Below the pieces are notes generated by a model, which saw only the letters and a list, made by a program, of their open reading frames with translations, did not search any database and was not told where the DNA came from. Shown piece by piece: positions 41,053-49,636 of a DNA stretch of 64,000 nucleotides (the first letter of the stretch is position 1; each line of letters opens with the position of its first letter). Source of the DNA: an uncultured Desulfovibrio sp. Lineage in GTDB: Bacteria; Desulfobacterota; Desulfovibrionia; Desulfovibrionales; Desulfovibrionaceae. The DNA lies in assembly GCF_944324525.1 (NCBI RefSeq), contig NZ_CALUWS010000001.1, positions 62,001 to 126,000 of the forward strand, in the 5' to 3' direction. The translations under genes were made by a program, and so were the position numbers.

Positions 41053-43029
41053 CTACCCTATCCGGCTGCCGTCGGGCATGTTGCCGCCGGGCTGCAGGAG
41101 GACGAGCCTGCCGTCCTGTTCCGCCGTGAGTACCATGCCGTGGGACATGAGGCCGCGGATCTTGCGGGGGGCCAGGTTGAGTACGGCGCACACCTGCTTG
41201 CCCACGAGTTCCTCCGGCGCGAAGAATTCCGCCAGCCCGGAAAGGATCTGCCGCGGCTGCCCTTCTCCGAAGTCGATCTCAAGGCGCAGGATGCGGTCGG
41301 CATTGGGGTGGCGCTCGCAGACGCGCACCGTGCCCACGCGCAGATCCGCCGCCTTGAACTGTTCAAAGGTGATCTCTTCCGCCGGTCCCGCGGGCGCGGG
41401 GGCGGGCTTGGCCTTTTGCGCGGCCTTTTCGGCCTTGCTCTTTTCCTTCTCGGCCTTGGCGGCGGCTTCGGCCGCCTTGGCCCGGGCCGCGGCGTCGATG
41501 CGCGGGAAAAGGTTGGAGGCGGCCGCCAGCGGCGTGCCCGCCGTCAGCCCGGCAAATTCGCCCATTTCCCGCTCCAGGTCGCAGGCCGGGGCCGTCTCGC
41601 CGCCGGCGGGCTGACCGAGCTGGGTCAGCATGGCCGCCGCCGACTGCGGCATGACCGGCCAGAGGCAGAGAGCCACCTTGCGCATGGCCGTGAGCAGGGT
41701 GTGCATCACCGTGTTCAGGCGCTCGGTATCGCCCTGCTTGGACAGGGCCCACGGAGCCTGCGAATCCACATACTTGTTGCAGGCGCGCACCAGCTCCCAG
41801 AGGGATTCCAGCGCCTGCGAGAACTGGACGACGCCGAAGAGCTGCACATAATTCTGCATGGCCGTGAGGCAAAGCTCGGCGATGGCCTTGTCATCTTCGT
41901 TCAGGCTGCCGCACGGGGGCGTTTTGCCGTCGCAGAATTTGGCGGTCATGGACAGCACGCGGCTGTAGAGGTTGCCCAGATCATTGGCCAGATCGGCGTT
42001 GATGCGGGTGACGATGCTCTCCTCGCTGAAACTGGCGTCGGAGCCGAAGTGCATCTCCCGCAGGAGGAAATAGCGGAAGGCGTCCAGACCGAATTCCTGG
42101 CTCATGGCCAGCGGATCGACGACGTTCCCCAACGACTTGGACATCTTGGTATCCCGCACCAGCCAGTAGCCGTGGACGTTCAAGTGCCGGTAGAGGGGCA
42201 GGCCCGCGGCCTTGAGCATGGTGGGCCAGAAGATGGCGTGGGGCTTGAGGATGTCCTTGGCCACCAGATGTTCTCCCGGCCAGTAGCGCGCGTAGTCGGG
42301 GCCGTCCGGCCAGCCCAGCGCGCTGATGTAGTTGAGCAGCGCATCGAACCAGACGTAGCAGACGTAATCCGTGTCGAAGGGCAGTTCGATGCCCCAGGTC
42401 AGGCGGCTCTTGGGGCGGGAGATGCACAGGTCTTCCAGCGCGCCGGATTCCAGCATGCCCAGCACTTCATTGCGGTAGCGTTCCGGCCGGATGAAGTCGG
42501 GGTTGGCAAGGATATGCTCCTTCAGCCAGGGGAGATACTTGGACATGCGGAAGAAATAGTTCTTCTCGCTGATGAATTCCGGCTTGGTGAGGTGCTGCGG
42601 GCAAAGGCCGTTCTCCAGCTCCTTTTCCGTATAGAAGCGTTCGCAGCCGTAGCAGTAATGGCCGCCGAACTCCCCGAAATAGATGTCCCCGGCATCGTAG
42701 ACCTGCTGCAGGAAGCGCTGCACGCGGGCCTTGTGGTCGGCGTCCGTGGTGCGCACGAAACGGTCGTTGGCGATGCCGAGCCGCGGCCAGAGCGCGCGGA
42801 ACTGGCCGCTGATGCCGTCCACGAATTCCTGCGGGCTCTGGCCCTGCTTTTCGGCGGACTGCACGATCTTGTCGCCGTGTTCGTCCGTGCCGGTCAGGAA
42901 AAGGGTGTCCTCGCCCTTCAGGCGATGGAAGCGGGCAAGGCAATCCGCCACGATGGTGGTATAGGCATGGCCGAGATGCGGCTGCGCATTGACATAATAA
43001 ATGGGCGTGGTGATGAAAAAGTGGGACAC
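41053..43029 (-). CDS. metG: Methionine-tRNA ligase
   Basis: 658 residues. It begins MSHFFITTPIYYVNAQPHLG with the HLGH form of the HIGH motif; a zinc knuckle (YCYGCERFYTEKELENGLCP), the DTKMSKSLGNVVD signature (KMSKS), and an anticodon-binding domain follow. After a Lys/Ala-rich linker (about 515-545) a C-terminal OB-fold tRNA-binding domain is present (FKAADLRVGTVRVCERHPNA to the end), so it is the dimeric form. The start is GTG at 43029 with AAGGAG seven to eight bases upstream. The preceding ricT stop overlaps that ribosome site, so metG and ricT are coupled. Confidence 0.97.
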   Translation of the reverse strand: MSHFFITTPIYYVNAQPHLGHAYTTIVADCLARFHRLKGEDTLFLTGTDEHGDKIVQSAEKQGQSPQEFVDGISGQFRALWPRLGIANDRFVRTTDADHKARVQRFLQQVYDAGDIYFGEFGGHYCYGCERFYTEKELENGLCPQHLTKPEFISEKNYFFRMSKYLPWLKEHILANPDFIRPERYRNEVLGMLESGALEDLCISRPKSRLTWGIELPFDTDYVCYVWFDALLNYISALGWPDGPDYARYWPGEHLVAKDILKPHAIFWPTMLKAAGLPLYRHLNVHGYWLVRDTKMSKSLGNVVDPLAMSQEFGLDAFRYFLLREMHFGSDASFSEESIVTRINADLANDLGNLYSRVLSMTAKFCDGKTPPCGSLNEDDKAIAELCLTAMQNYVQLFGVVQFSQALESLWELVRACNKYVDSQAPWALSKQGDTERLNTVMHTLLTAMRKVALCLWPVMPQSAAAMLTQLGQPAGGETAPACDLEREMGEFAGLTAGTPLAAASNLFPRIDAAARAKAAEAAAKAEKEKSKAEKAAQKAKPAPAPAGPAEEITFEQFKAADLRVGTVRVCERHPNADRILRLEIDFGEGQPRQILSGLAEFFAPEELVGKQVCAVLNLAPRKIRGLMSHGMVLTAEQDGRLVLLQPGGNMPDGSRIG

Positions 43030-43040
43030 CGGGTCGCTCC

Positions 43041-44153
43041 TTACGGTTGTTCGGTAGAGGGGCCGCCGTCATCCGTGCCGCGGGCGGCCGGTTTGCGGCG
43101 GCGCTTGCGGCGGGTCTTGCCGCCTTCGCCCTGCCCCGCCGTCTGGCCAGCGGCGCTTTCCTGCCCCGCGGCATTGTCCGGCAACGTGTCCGGATCGCCT
43201 TCCGCCTCCGGCAGCAGGTCATGGAAGCGGGACAGATCGTCATCGATGGTGTCCGGCGTGGCGGAAACGATGAGCATGCCGTCCGTGGCGGGAGAGGCCG
43301 ACGGCCTGGCCTGCGCCTTGCCCTGTCCTGCCTGTTGCTGCGGCGCCTCGGGGCGGTGCGGTTCAAGGGCCTGCCATTCTTCAAGCGTCAGTTCAAGTTC
43401 TTCGTTGTTCTCGTTGAGCACGGACAGGGAGTTGCGGAACATGTTGGCCCGCAGGACCTTCATGCTGCCCTGCGTGGTCTGGTATTTCTTGCCCAGGCGG
43501 GGACAGTTGCGATGGAAGCGGTCGTAGTTCTCCTGCTCGTAGGCAAGGCAGCACAGGAGGCGTCCGCAGATGCCCGAGATCTTGGCCGGATTGAGGAAAA
43601 GGTTCTGTTCCTTGGCCATGCGGATGGTCACCGGCGCGAACTTGCGCAGGTAGCGGCGGCAGCAGCAGACCATGCCGCAGTTGCCCACCGCGCCCACCAT
43701 CTGCGTCTCGTGGCGCACGCCGATCTGGCGCAGTTCGATGCGGGCGCGGTATTCGCGCACCAGATCCTTCACCAGCTCCCTGAAGTCGATGCGCGCCGGG
43801 GCGGTGAAGTAAAAGATGAACTTGCTGCGGTCAAAGTAGACTTCCACTTCCACAAGTTTCATGTCCAGCCGGCGTTGCCGGATGCACTGGCGGCAGAAGG
43901 CGGCGGCCTCCTGCGCCAGGACGGCGTTGCTGCGGGCGCGTTCCCTGTCCTCGTCCGTGGCCGGACGCAGGATGTCCTGCGCGGCGTCGGCGTAGGGCGC
44001 GGGCAGGCTCTCATGCGGCCCGGAGACGACTTCGGCCAGGGCCTCGCCCTGCTCGGCGGCGATGATCACCTGGTCGCCGGGGCGCAGCGCATCCGGGCCG
44101 GAATGGTAGCTCGTCTGGCCGAGCGTACGGAATTTCAGGCCATAAAGGGGCAT
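43041..44153 (-). CDS. ricT: RicT-like PSP1-domain protein
   Basis: 370 residues. PSP1/RicT domain from about residue 1 to 275: MPLYGLKFRTLGQTSYHSG, FYFTAPARIDFRELVKDLVR, and the Cys motifs VGNCGMVCCCRRYL and ICGRLLCCLAYEQ, which in RicT help bind iron-sulfur clusters with RicA and RicF. The C-terminal 90 residues are Gln/Ala/Gly-rich and end with a basic KTRRKRRRKPAARG tail. In Bacillus this complex supports RNase Y; here a link to RNA processing is only by homology. The ATG at 44153 has a poorly placed GAGG. It directly precedes metG. Confidence 0.9.
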   Translation of the reverse strand: MPLYGLKFRTLGQTSYHSGPDALRPGDQVIIAAEQGEALAEVVSGPHESLPAPYADAAQDILRPATDEDRERARSNAVLAQEAAAFCRQCIRQRRLDMKLVEVEVYFDRSKFIFYFTAPARIDFRELVKDLVREYRARIELRQIGVRHETQMVGAVGNCGMVCCCRRYLRKFAPVTIRMAKEQNLFLNPAKISGICGRLLCCLAYEQENYDRFHRNCPRLGKKYQTTQGSMKVLRANMFRNSLSVLNENNEELELTLEEWQALEPHRPEAPQQQAGQGKAQARPSASPATDGMLIVSATPDTIDDDLSRFHDLLPEAEGDPDTLPDNAAGQESAAGQTAGQGEGGKTRRKRRRKPAARGTDDGGPSTEQP

Positions 44154-44302
44154 GACGATACGGAACCTCGTGAAGAAATCATAACGACAAACAGTGCTTT
44201 TCCGACATATTCCCTGCGCTGTCAACACGGGACGCTCCTCCCTTGCCAAGCGTGCCGGCCTGACATAGGCTAAGACACTTTTCTTTGACGAGGTATGCAC
44301 GC

Positions 44303-44860
44303 ATGATATCCCATAAGGAAGCGCTGGCCCTGCTGGCGGAAAATGGTGTGGAAGGCGGCCTTTTGCAGCACAGCACGGCGTCGGCGGCGGTCATGGCCGC
44401 CCTGGCCCGCCACTTTGGCGAGGATGAACAGCTCTGGGCGCTGACGGGCCTGCTGCATGACGTGGACTATCCGGCCACCATGCAGGAGCCGCAGCGGCAC
44501 GGGCTTGCGGCCGGCGAGCTGCTGGCGGGCAAGCTGCCGGAGGAGGCCATCGTGGCCATCCGGGCGCATAACGGCGAGATGACGGGCGTCATGCCGCAAA
44601 GCCGGCTGGACTATGCCTTGCGCTGCGCGGAGACCGTCACCGGTCTGGTCGGCGCCGCGGCCCTCATGCGGCCCACGGGCTACGAGGGCATGGAGAGCAA
44701 GAGCATCAAGAAGAAAATGAAGGACAAGGCCTTTGCCGCCAACGTCAACCGGGACAATATCCGGGAATGCGAAAAGATCGGCCTGGAGCTGGACGCCTTC
44801 CTCACGCTGGTCATCGCCGCCATGAAGGCGGAGCATGACGCCGCGCAGCCGGCCGCATAG
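44303..44860 (+). CDS. HD-domain hydrolase-like protein
   Basis: 185 residues. It begins MISHKEALALLAENGVEGGL, then LLQHSTASAAVMAALARHFG (first His), LTGLLHDVDYPAT (HD pair), and IVAIRAHNGEMTGV (fourth His). This is the compact YqeK/HDIG-like pattern of metal-dependent phosphohydrolases acting on nucleotides. Substrate is unknown. The ATG at 44303 has GAGG nine bases upstream. A GC-rich hairpin derived from a repeat lies between it and the phosphofructokinase gene, so joint transcription is uncertain. Confidence 0.88.
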   Translation: MISHKEALALLAENGVEGGLLQHSTASAAVMAALARHFGEDEQLWALTGLLHDVDYPATMQEPQRHGLAAGELLAGKLPEEAIVAIRAHNGEMTGVMPQSRLDYALRCAETVTGLVGAAALMRPTGYEGMESKSIKKKMKDKAFAANVNRDNIRECEKIGLELDAFLTLVIAAMKAEHDAAQPAA

Positions 44861-44906
44861 GGCGTACAGCTTCTCTCCAGAGAACATTTTCAGTATTCGC
44901 TGTCTG

Positions 44907-44938
44907 TTTTGGGGGAAGGGGTTCCCCTTCCCCCACAA
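44907..44938 (+). repeat. Repeat family 1 fragment forming a perfect hairpin in the pfk leader
   Basis: GGGGGAAGGGG (44911-44921) and CCCCTTCCCCC (44924-44934) pair perfectly with loop TT; TTTT before and ACAAAA after could extend the stem. The upstream CGCTGTCTGTTTTGGGGG matches family 1 near 107. It ends about 30 bases before the phosphofructokinase start, just ahead of its ribosome site. Confidence 0.75.
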
Positions 44939-44963
44939 AAGCAATGAACAAGGAGAGGAAAAC

Positions 44964-46328
44964 ATGTCGCAGCAGCACATGGACGACGCGTCACAGCCCA
45001 TGCTGTCCGTCTGTCACAGGGAGTATAACGGCATAGCGACCGACATCCGGCTGCTCGGCCCTGCCAAGCTGGACTCTCCCCTGCCCTTCCGGGCCTGGGC
45101 CGACGACCGGCGCATCCCCATCTATGTGGACAGGGAGCTCTGCGACGACTTCGACGATCCGGTCTGTCTCTGCTTCGAGGCGGCCGGGCCGCGGCGCAAG
45201 CTCTATTTCGATCCCCGCCGGGCCAAGTGCGCCATCGTCACTTGCGGCGGGCTCTGTCCGGGACTCAACGACGTCATCCGTTCCATCGTCCTGGAGGCCT
45301 ACCATGCCTACGACGTGCCGTCCGTCCTCGGCATCCGCTACGGTCTGGAAGGCTTCATTTCCCGGTACGGGCATGCGGTGGCCGAACTGACGCCGCAGCG
45401 CGTGAGCGACATCCACCGCTTCGGGGGGACCATCCTGGGCACCTCGCGCGGGCCGCAGTCCCCGGAAGAGATCGTGGACATGCTGGAGCGCAACAATGTG
45501 AACATCCTCTTCGTCATCGGCGGCGACGGCTCCATGAAGGCGGCTCAGGCCATCGCCACCGAGGTCTCGGCGCGCAACCTCAAGCTTTCCGTCATCGGCA
45601 TCCCCAAGACCATCGACAACGACATCAATTTCATCGCCCAGTCCTTCGGCTTCGAGACCGCCGTGGCCAAGGCCACGGAAGCCATACAGTGCGCCCATAC
45701 CGAAGCCTGCGGCGTGCATAACGGCGTGGGCCTCGTCAAGCTCATGGGGCGCGAGTCGGGCTTCATCGCGGCGCGCGCGGCGCTGGCGCTCAAGGAAGTG
45801 AATTTCGTGCTCGTGCCGGAAGCCCCCTTCCGGCTGGAGGGCGAAGGCGGCCTGCTGCCCGCGCTGGAGCGGCGGCTGGCGGCGCGGCATCATGCCGTCA
45901 TCGTGGTGGCCGAGGGCGCGGGCCAGCATCTGCTGGATCTGCGCGGCGAAACGGACATTTCGGGCAATCCCGTGCTGGGGGACGTCGCCACCCTGCTGCA
46001 GCGGGAGATCCGGCGCTACCTCGGGGAGCGTCAGGTGCCGCATACGCTCAAGTTCATCGACCCCAGCTACATCATCCGTTCCGTGCCCGCCACCCCCAAC
46101 GACAAGGTGTACTGCGGCTTCCTGGGCCAGTACGCCGTCCATGCCGCCCTGGCCGGACGCACGGAGATGGTGGTGGGCCGCCTGCAGGACAAGTTCGTGC
46201 ATCTGCCGCTGCCGCTGGTGACGGCCAAGCGCCGCAAGCTCAACATCGCTTCCGATCTCTGGCGGGCCGTGCTGGAGTCCACCGGTCAGGGCATGCTTGC
46301 CGGCATGCTGCCGCCGGAGCAGGCATAG
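44964..46328 (+). CDS. pfkA: 6-phosphofructokinase (group with GGDG and PKTIDND)
   Basis: 454 residues, longer than the 320 of E. coli PfkA. After about 75 extra N-terminal residues the core begins with CAIVTCGGLCPGLNDVIRSI; then GGTILGTSRGPQ, FVIGGDGSMKAAQAIATE, GIPKTIDNDINFIAQSFGFE and KLMGRESGFIAARAALA. GGDG (Gly at the ATP/PPi switch) points to ATP, while PKTIDND has the Lys usual in PPi enzymes; this mix occurs in the long ATP-PFK group of some bacteria and protists. It phosphorylates fructose 6-phosphate. The ATG at 44964 has AAGGAGAGG upstream. Confidence 0.92.
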   Translation: MSQQHMDDASQPMLSVCHREYNGIATDIRLLGPAKLDSPLPFRAWADDRRIPIYVDRELCDDFDDPVCLCFEAAGPRRKLYFDPRRAKCAIVTCGGLCPGLNDVIRSIVLEAYHAYDVPSVLGIRYGLEGFISRYGHAVAELTPQRVSDIHRFGGTILGTSRGPQSPEEIVDMLERNNVNILFVIGGDGSMKAAQAIATEVSARNLKLSVIGIPKTIDNDINFIAQSFGFETAVAKATEAIQCAHTEACGVHNGVGLVKLMGRESGFIAARAALALKEVNFVLVPEAPFRLEGEGGLLPALERRLAARHHAVIVVAEGAGQHLLDLRGETDISGNPVLGDVATLLQREIRRYLGERQVPHTLKFIDPSYIIRSVPATPNDKVYCGFLGQYAVHAALAGRTEMVVGRLQDKFVHLPLPLVTAKRRKLNIASDLWRAVLESTGQGMLAGMLPPEQA

Positions 46329-46340
46329 GGCGGAGCGCGG

Positions 46341-49300
46341 ATGGATATCGCCGCCGCTCTGCGTTCTCCCCGGCGCATGCTGCAGATCAAGGCCTCCGCC
46401 GGATCGGGGAAGACCTATACCCTGACGCGCCTTTTCCTGAACCGGCTGGCCCAGTGCGAGGCAAATGCCGCCGGGGCGGGCGGGGCCTGTCTGGTGCGCC
46501 ATGACGGCCCCGCGCACTGGGGGGAAATCCTCGCCATCACCTTCACCAATGCCGCGGCCACGGAGATGCGCGACCGCGTCATCAGGGAGCTGAAAAGCGT
46601 GGCCCTGGGCAACACGGCACAGGACATCCCCCTGCAGCCGCATGCGGCCGCCCGCTGGCTGGAGGTCATCCTCCGCGATCTTTCCTCGCTCAACATCCGC
46701 ACCATCGACAGCCTGCTGCATCGCATCGTGCGGGCCGCGGCGCTGGACCTCGGCCTGCCGCCGGACTTCCAGCCCGTCTTTGCCAGCAGCGAGGCCATGC
46801 AACCCCGGCTGGACAGGCTCATAGACGAGGCCTGGCACGGGGATGCGGACAAGCTGGCCATGCTGCGCTCCGTGTACGCCGGCCTGATCTTCCAGGGGGA
46901 CAGGAAGGGCTTTGTGGCGGGCGCTCACCTTGTGGAGGAACTGCGCTCCCTCTGGGACGGCTTTCTGGACGGCACTTTTGCCCGGCTCAGCCCGCCGGCG
47001 GCCATCGACGAGGAGGAAGGGCGCATCTGGACGGCCTGCCGTACGGCGGCCGAGGCCTTCCTTGAGGAAGGCCGGGGCAGCGGCATCAAGCTCAATCTCC
47101 ATGCGAAGAAGGCCTGCGAGAAGGTCGCGGCCGGGGATGCGGGCTTTATGACGAGTACCTACTTCACCGAGCCGGGCAAGGAGATCCTCAATAAGGGCAG
47201 CGCCCGTCCCGCTTCGCTGACGGAAGCCTGGGAAACGCTCTGGCGGACGGCCCATGAGGCCATCCGTCATCTGACCGTGCTGGAGGAGGCGCGCAAATCC
47301 GCCGAGACCGTCCGGCTTGCCCGTCTGCTCTGCGAGGACTTTGCCGCCGACAGCCGCCGGGACGGCAACATACCGGCGGTGCTCATCCCGCTCAAGGCCC
47401 GTGAGGCGCTGTCCGGGGAGTTCGGCGTGCCGGAGGCCCTCTGCCGTCTGGGCAGCCGCCTGCGGCATTTCATGCTCGACGAGTTCCAGGACACCAGCCG
47501 CCAGCAGTGGCAGGCCATGCATCCGCTGGTGGGAGAAGCCCTTGCCCAGGGCGGCACCCTGACCTGGGTGGGCGACGTCAAGCAGGCCATCTACGGCTGG
47601 CGCGGCGGCGATACCCGCCTGTTCGACGAACTGGCGCGGGATGCGGAGCTGCTGGGCATGGCCGAGGGCTGCCGTCAGGAATCCCTGCCCTGCAACCGGC
47701 GCAGCCGTCAGGTCATCGTGGAGCACAATAACCGCCTGTTCTCCCGTCTGGCCGACCGCGAGACGGCGCGGGAGGTGCTGACGGCCATCCTGGGCAGGAG
47801 CGTTCCCGCCGATCTGCTGGAAGAAGGCGCGGCCGCCGTGGCGGGCGCGTATGCCGATGCCGTGCAGCGTCTGCCGGAGCCGTCCGCCCCGGGCGGCTGC
47901 GTGCGGGTGTACGATGCGGCGGAGGCGGAGACGATCGCCCATGCCGCCGAAGGCAGGCAGGCCGTGGGGGAAAGCCTGCTGCGCCTTGTGCGGGAAACGG
48001 GCGCGCGCCGCCCCTGGTCGGATCTGCTCGTGCTGGTGACCACCAACGAACTGGCCCACGATTATGCCGAGCTGCTCATGGAGGACGGCGTCCCCGTCAT
48101 CACGGAGAACAGCCTCCTGCTGGCGGAGCATCCGCTCATCCTGCAGCTGGTGGCCTTTTTGCGCTTTCTGGACCGGCCGGAGGACGATGTGGCCCTGTGG
48201 ACCGTGCTGCACGGCGAGCTGCTGGCCGGGCATCCCGCCTTCAGCCTCGAACCGCAGGCCCTGCACGACTGGCGGGCCGCCCATGCCCGCAGGCAGCGTC
48301 CGCTCTGGCAGGCCTTCCGGGAGTTCCGCCCGGATATCTGGGACTATTTCCTGGCGCCCTTCCTCGGGCGGGCCGGTCTCATGACCCCTTACGACACCCT
48401 CATGGAATGGTGCGAACGGCTCCGGGCGCGCGAGCGTTTCCCTGACGCGGCGGTCTTCCTGCGCTGCTTCATGGAGGTGCTTTCCTCCGCCGAGGAGAAC
48501 GGCCTGGCCTCTCCGGCGGCCTTTCTGTATCACTGGGATCAGAAGGGACAGGAAGAGAAGGTGCCCGCGCCGGAAAATCTGGACGCCGTGCGCGTCATGA
48601 CCATTCACAAGTCCAAGGGCCTGCAGGCCCCGGTGGTCATTCTGCCCGGTACCGGCATGTCCCTTCTGGTGGACAAGATGCTGCCCGTGAGCGTGGGCGG
48701 GGTGCGCGTGGTTTGCCGGGCGCGGGCCAGGATGGGCGAGCCGTATTACCGCGAATTCGTCCGTCAGGGCGTGGAGCGCCTCAATCAGCTCTATGTGGCC
48801 TTTACCCGTGCCTGCGAGGAGCTGCACGTCATCCGCACGCCGCTTTCCTCCTCGACGCGCGGCAGCGTCACGGCCGGTCTGAACCGGCTCTGGGAACTGG
48901 CCGGTTTCGCCGTCCCCTACGCGGAAGGAGAGCTCCCGGCACAGACGGCGGCGGATGCCGTGGACGATGCGGGGACGCCCGCTCCCGATGAAGCGCCCTC
49001 CCCCCTGACGGAAGACGGCGGCTCCCGCGCGGGCGCGGACGACGGCGGGGATCCGCCGTGGCGGCCCATGCAGTGGCTGCCCACGCTCAAGATCTTCCGC
49101 AACCCGCTGGGGACGGCCTTCCGTCCGCAGGACAGGGGGGAATTCCTGCACCATTGTCTGGAACATCTTGCCGCGGCGGCGGGCGAGAGCGCCGCATGCC
49201 GGGCGGAAGCGGCCTGGCGGCGCGGCCGGGAGACCTTTCCCCGGGCCGTGCCGGAGGATGAAGAGCTGCGCCGGGGCATCCTGACCGCCCTCGGCTGGGT

Positions 49301-49634
49301 GGCGGGGCAGCCCCTGCTCATGGACTGGCTGGGCCGGGGGCATGCGGAGCAGGGATTGCTCGTGCCCGGACGCGACGGCCTGCGGGCCGGCCGGGCGGAT
49401 CTGATCGTTCCGGGCCGGCGGCGTCATCTGGTGCTGGAATTCAAGAGCGGCAGGCCGGAAGCGGGGCATGTGGCGCAGCTGCGCGGCTACCTGAGCTGCC
49501 TGCCGGCGGATCTCCCGGCCACGGGGCTGCTCGTCTACCTGGATGAGCGGTCTTTCCGGCGGGTGGAACTGTCGGACGTCACGGAAGCGCAGGCGGATCT
49601 GTCGCAGGTCTTCCCCTGCCGTCATGAGGTGTAG
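46341..49634 (+). CDS. addA: AddA-like UvrD/Rep helicase-nuclease
   Basis: 1097 residues. Walker A in MLQIKASAGSGKTYTLTRLF (near residue 15), motif Ia-III in ILAITFTNAAATEMRDRV, HFMLDEFQDTSRQQWQAM (Walker B DEFQ) and LTWVGDVKQAIYGWRGGDTR, motif V/VI in RVMTIHKSKGLQAPVVILP and QLYVAFTRACEELHVI. The C-terminal RecB-type nuclease has RADLIVPG, LVLEFKSGRPE and QLRGYL, so it looks active. With AddB it resects double-strand breaks for recombination. GGAG five bases before the ATG at 46341. It follows pfkA by 12 bases and addB begins two bases after its stop. Confidence 0.93.
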   Translation: MDIAAALRSPRRMLQIKASAGSGKTYTLTRLFLNRLAQCEANAAGAGGACLVRHDGPAHWGEILAITFTNAAATEMRDRVIRELKSVALGNTAQDIPLQPHAAARWLEVILRDLSSLNIRTIDSLLHRIVRAAALDLGLPPDFQPVFASSEAMQPRLDRLIDEAWHGDADKLAMLRSVYAGLIFQGDRKGFVAGAHLVEELRSLWDGFLDGTFARLSPPAAIDEEEGRIWTACRTAAEAFLEEGRGSGIKLNLHAKKACEKVAAGDAGFMTSTYFTEPGKEILNKGSARPASLTEAWETLWRTAHEAIRHLTVLEEARKSAETVRLARLLCEDFAADSRRDGNIPAVLIPLKAREALSGEFGVPEALCRLGSRLRHFMLDEFQDTSRQQWQAMHPLVGEALAQGGTLTWVGDVKQAIYGWRGGDTRLFDELARDAELLGMAEGCRQESLPCNRRSRQVIVEHNNRLFSRLADRETAREVLTAILGRSVPADLLEEGAAAVAGAYADAVQRLPEPSAPGGCVRVYDAAEAETIAHAAEGRQAVGESLLRLVRETGARRPWSDLLVLVTTNELAHDYAELLMEDGVPVITENSLLLAEHPLILQLVAFLRFLDRPEDDVALWTVLHGELLAGHPAFSLEPQALHDWRAAHARRQRPLWQAFREFRPDIWDYFLAPFLGRAGLMTPYDTLMEWCERLRARERFPDAAVFLRCFMEVLSSAEENGLASPAAFLYHWDQKGQEEKVPAPENLDAVRVMTIHKSKGLQAPVVILPGTGMSLLVDKMLPVSVGGVRVVCRARARMGEPYYREFVRQGVERLNQLYVAFTRACEELHVIRTPLSSSTRGSVTAGLNRLWELAGFAVPYAEGELPAQTAADAVDDAGTPAPDEAPSPLTEDGGSRAGADDGGDPPWRPMQWLPTLKIFRNPLGTAFRPQDRGEFLHHCLEHLAAAAGESAACRAEAAWRRGRETFPRAVPEDEELRRGILTALGWVAGQPLLMDWLGRGHAEQGLLVPGRDGLRAGRADLIVPGRRRHLVLEFKSGRPEAGHVAQLRGYLSCLPADLPATGLLVYLDERSFRRVELSDVTEAQADLSQVFPCRHEV

Positions 49635-49636
49635 AC

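Noticed and set aside
44991..49625. A 1544-codon open frame on the minus strand opposite pfkA and addA
   Set aside because: It lies wholly opposite two well-identified genes, its translation is His/Gly/Arg/Gln-rich with no domain, and it is the expected mirror frame of GC-rich coding DNA.
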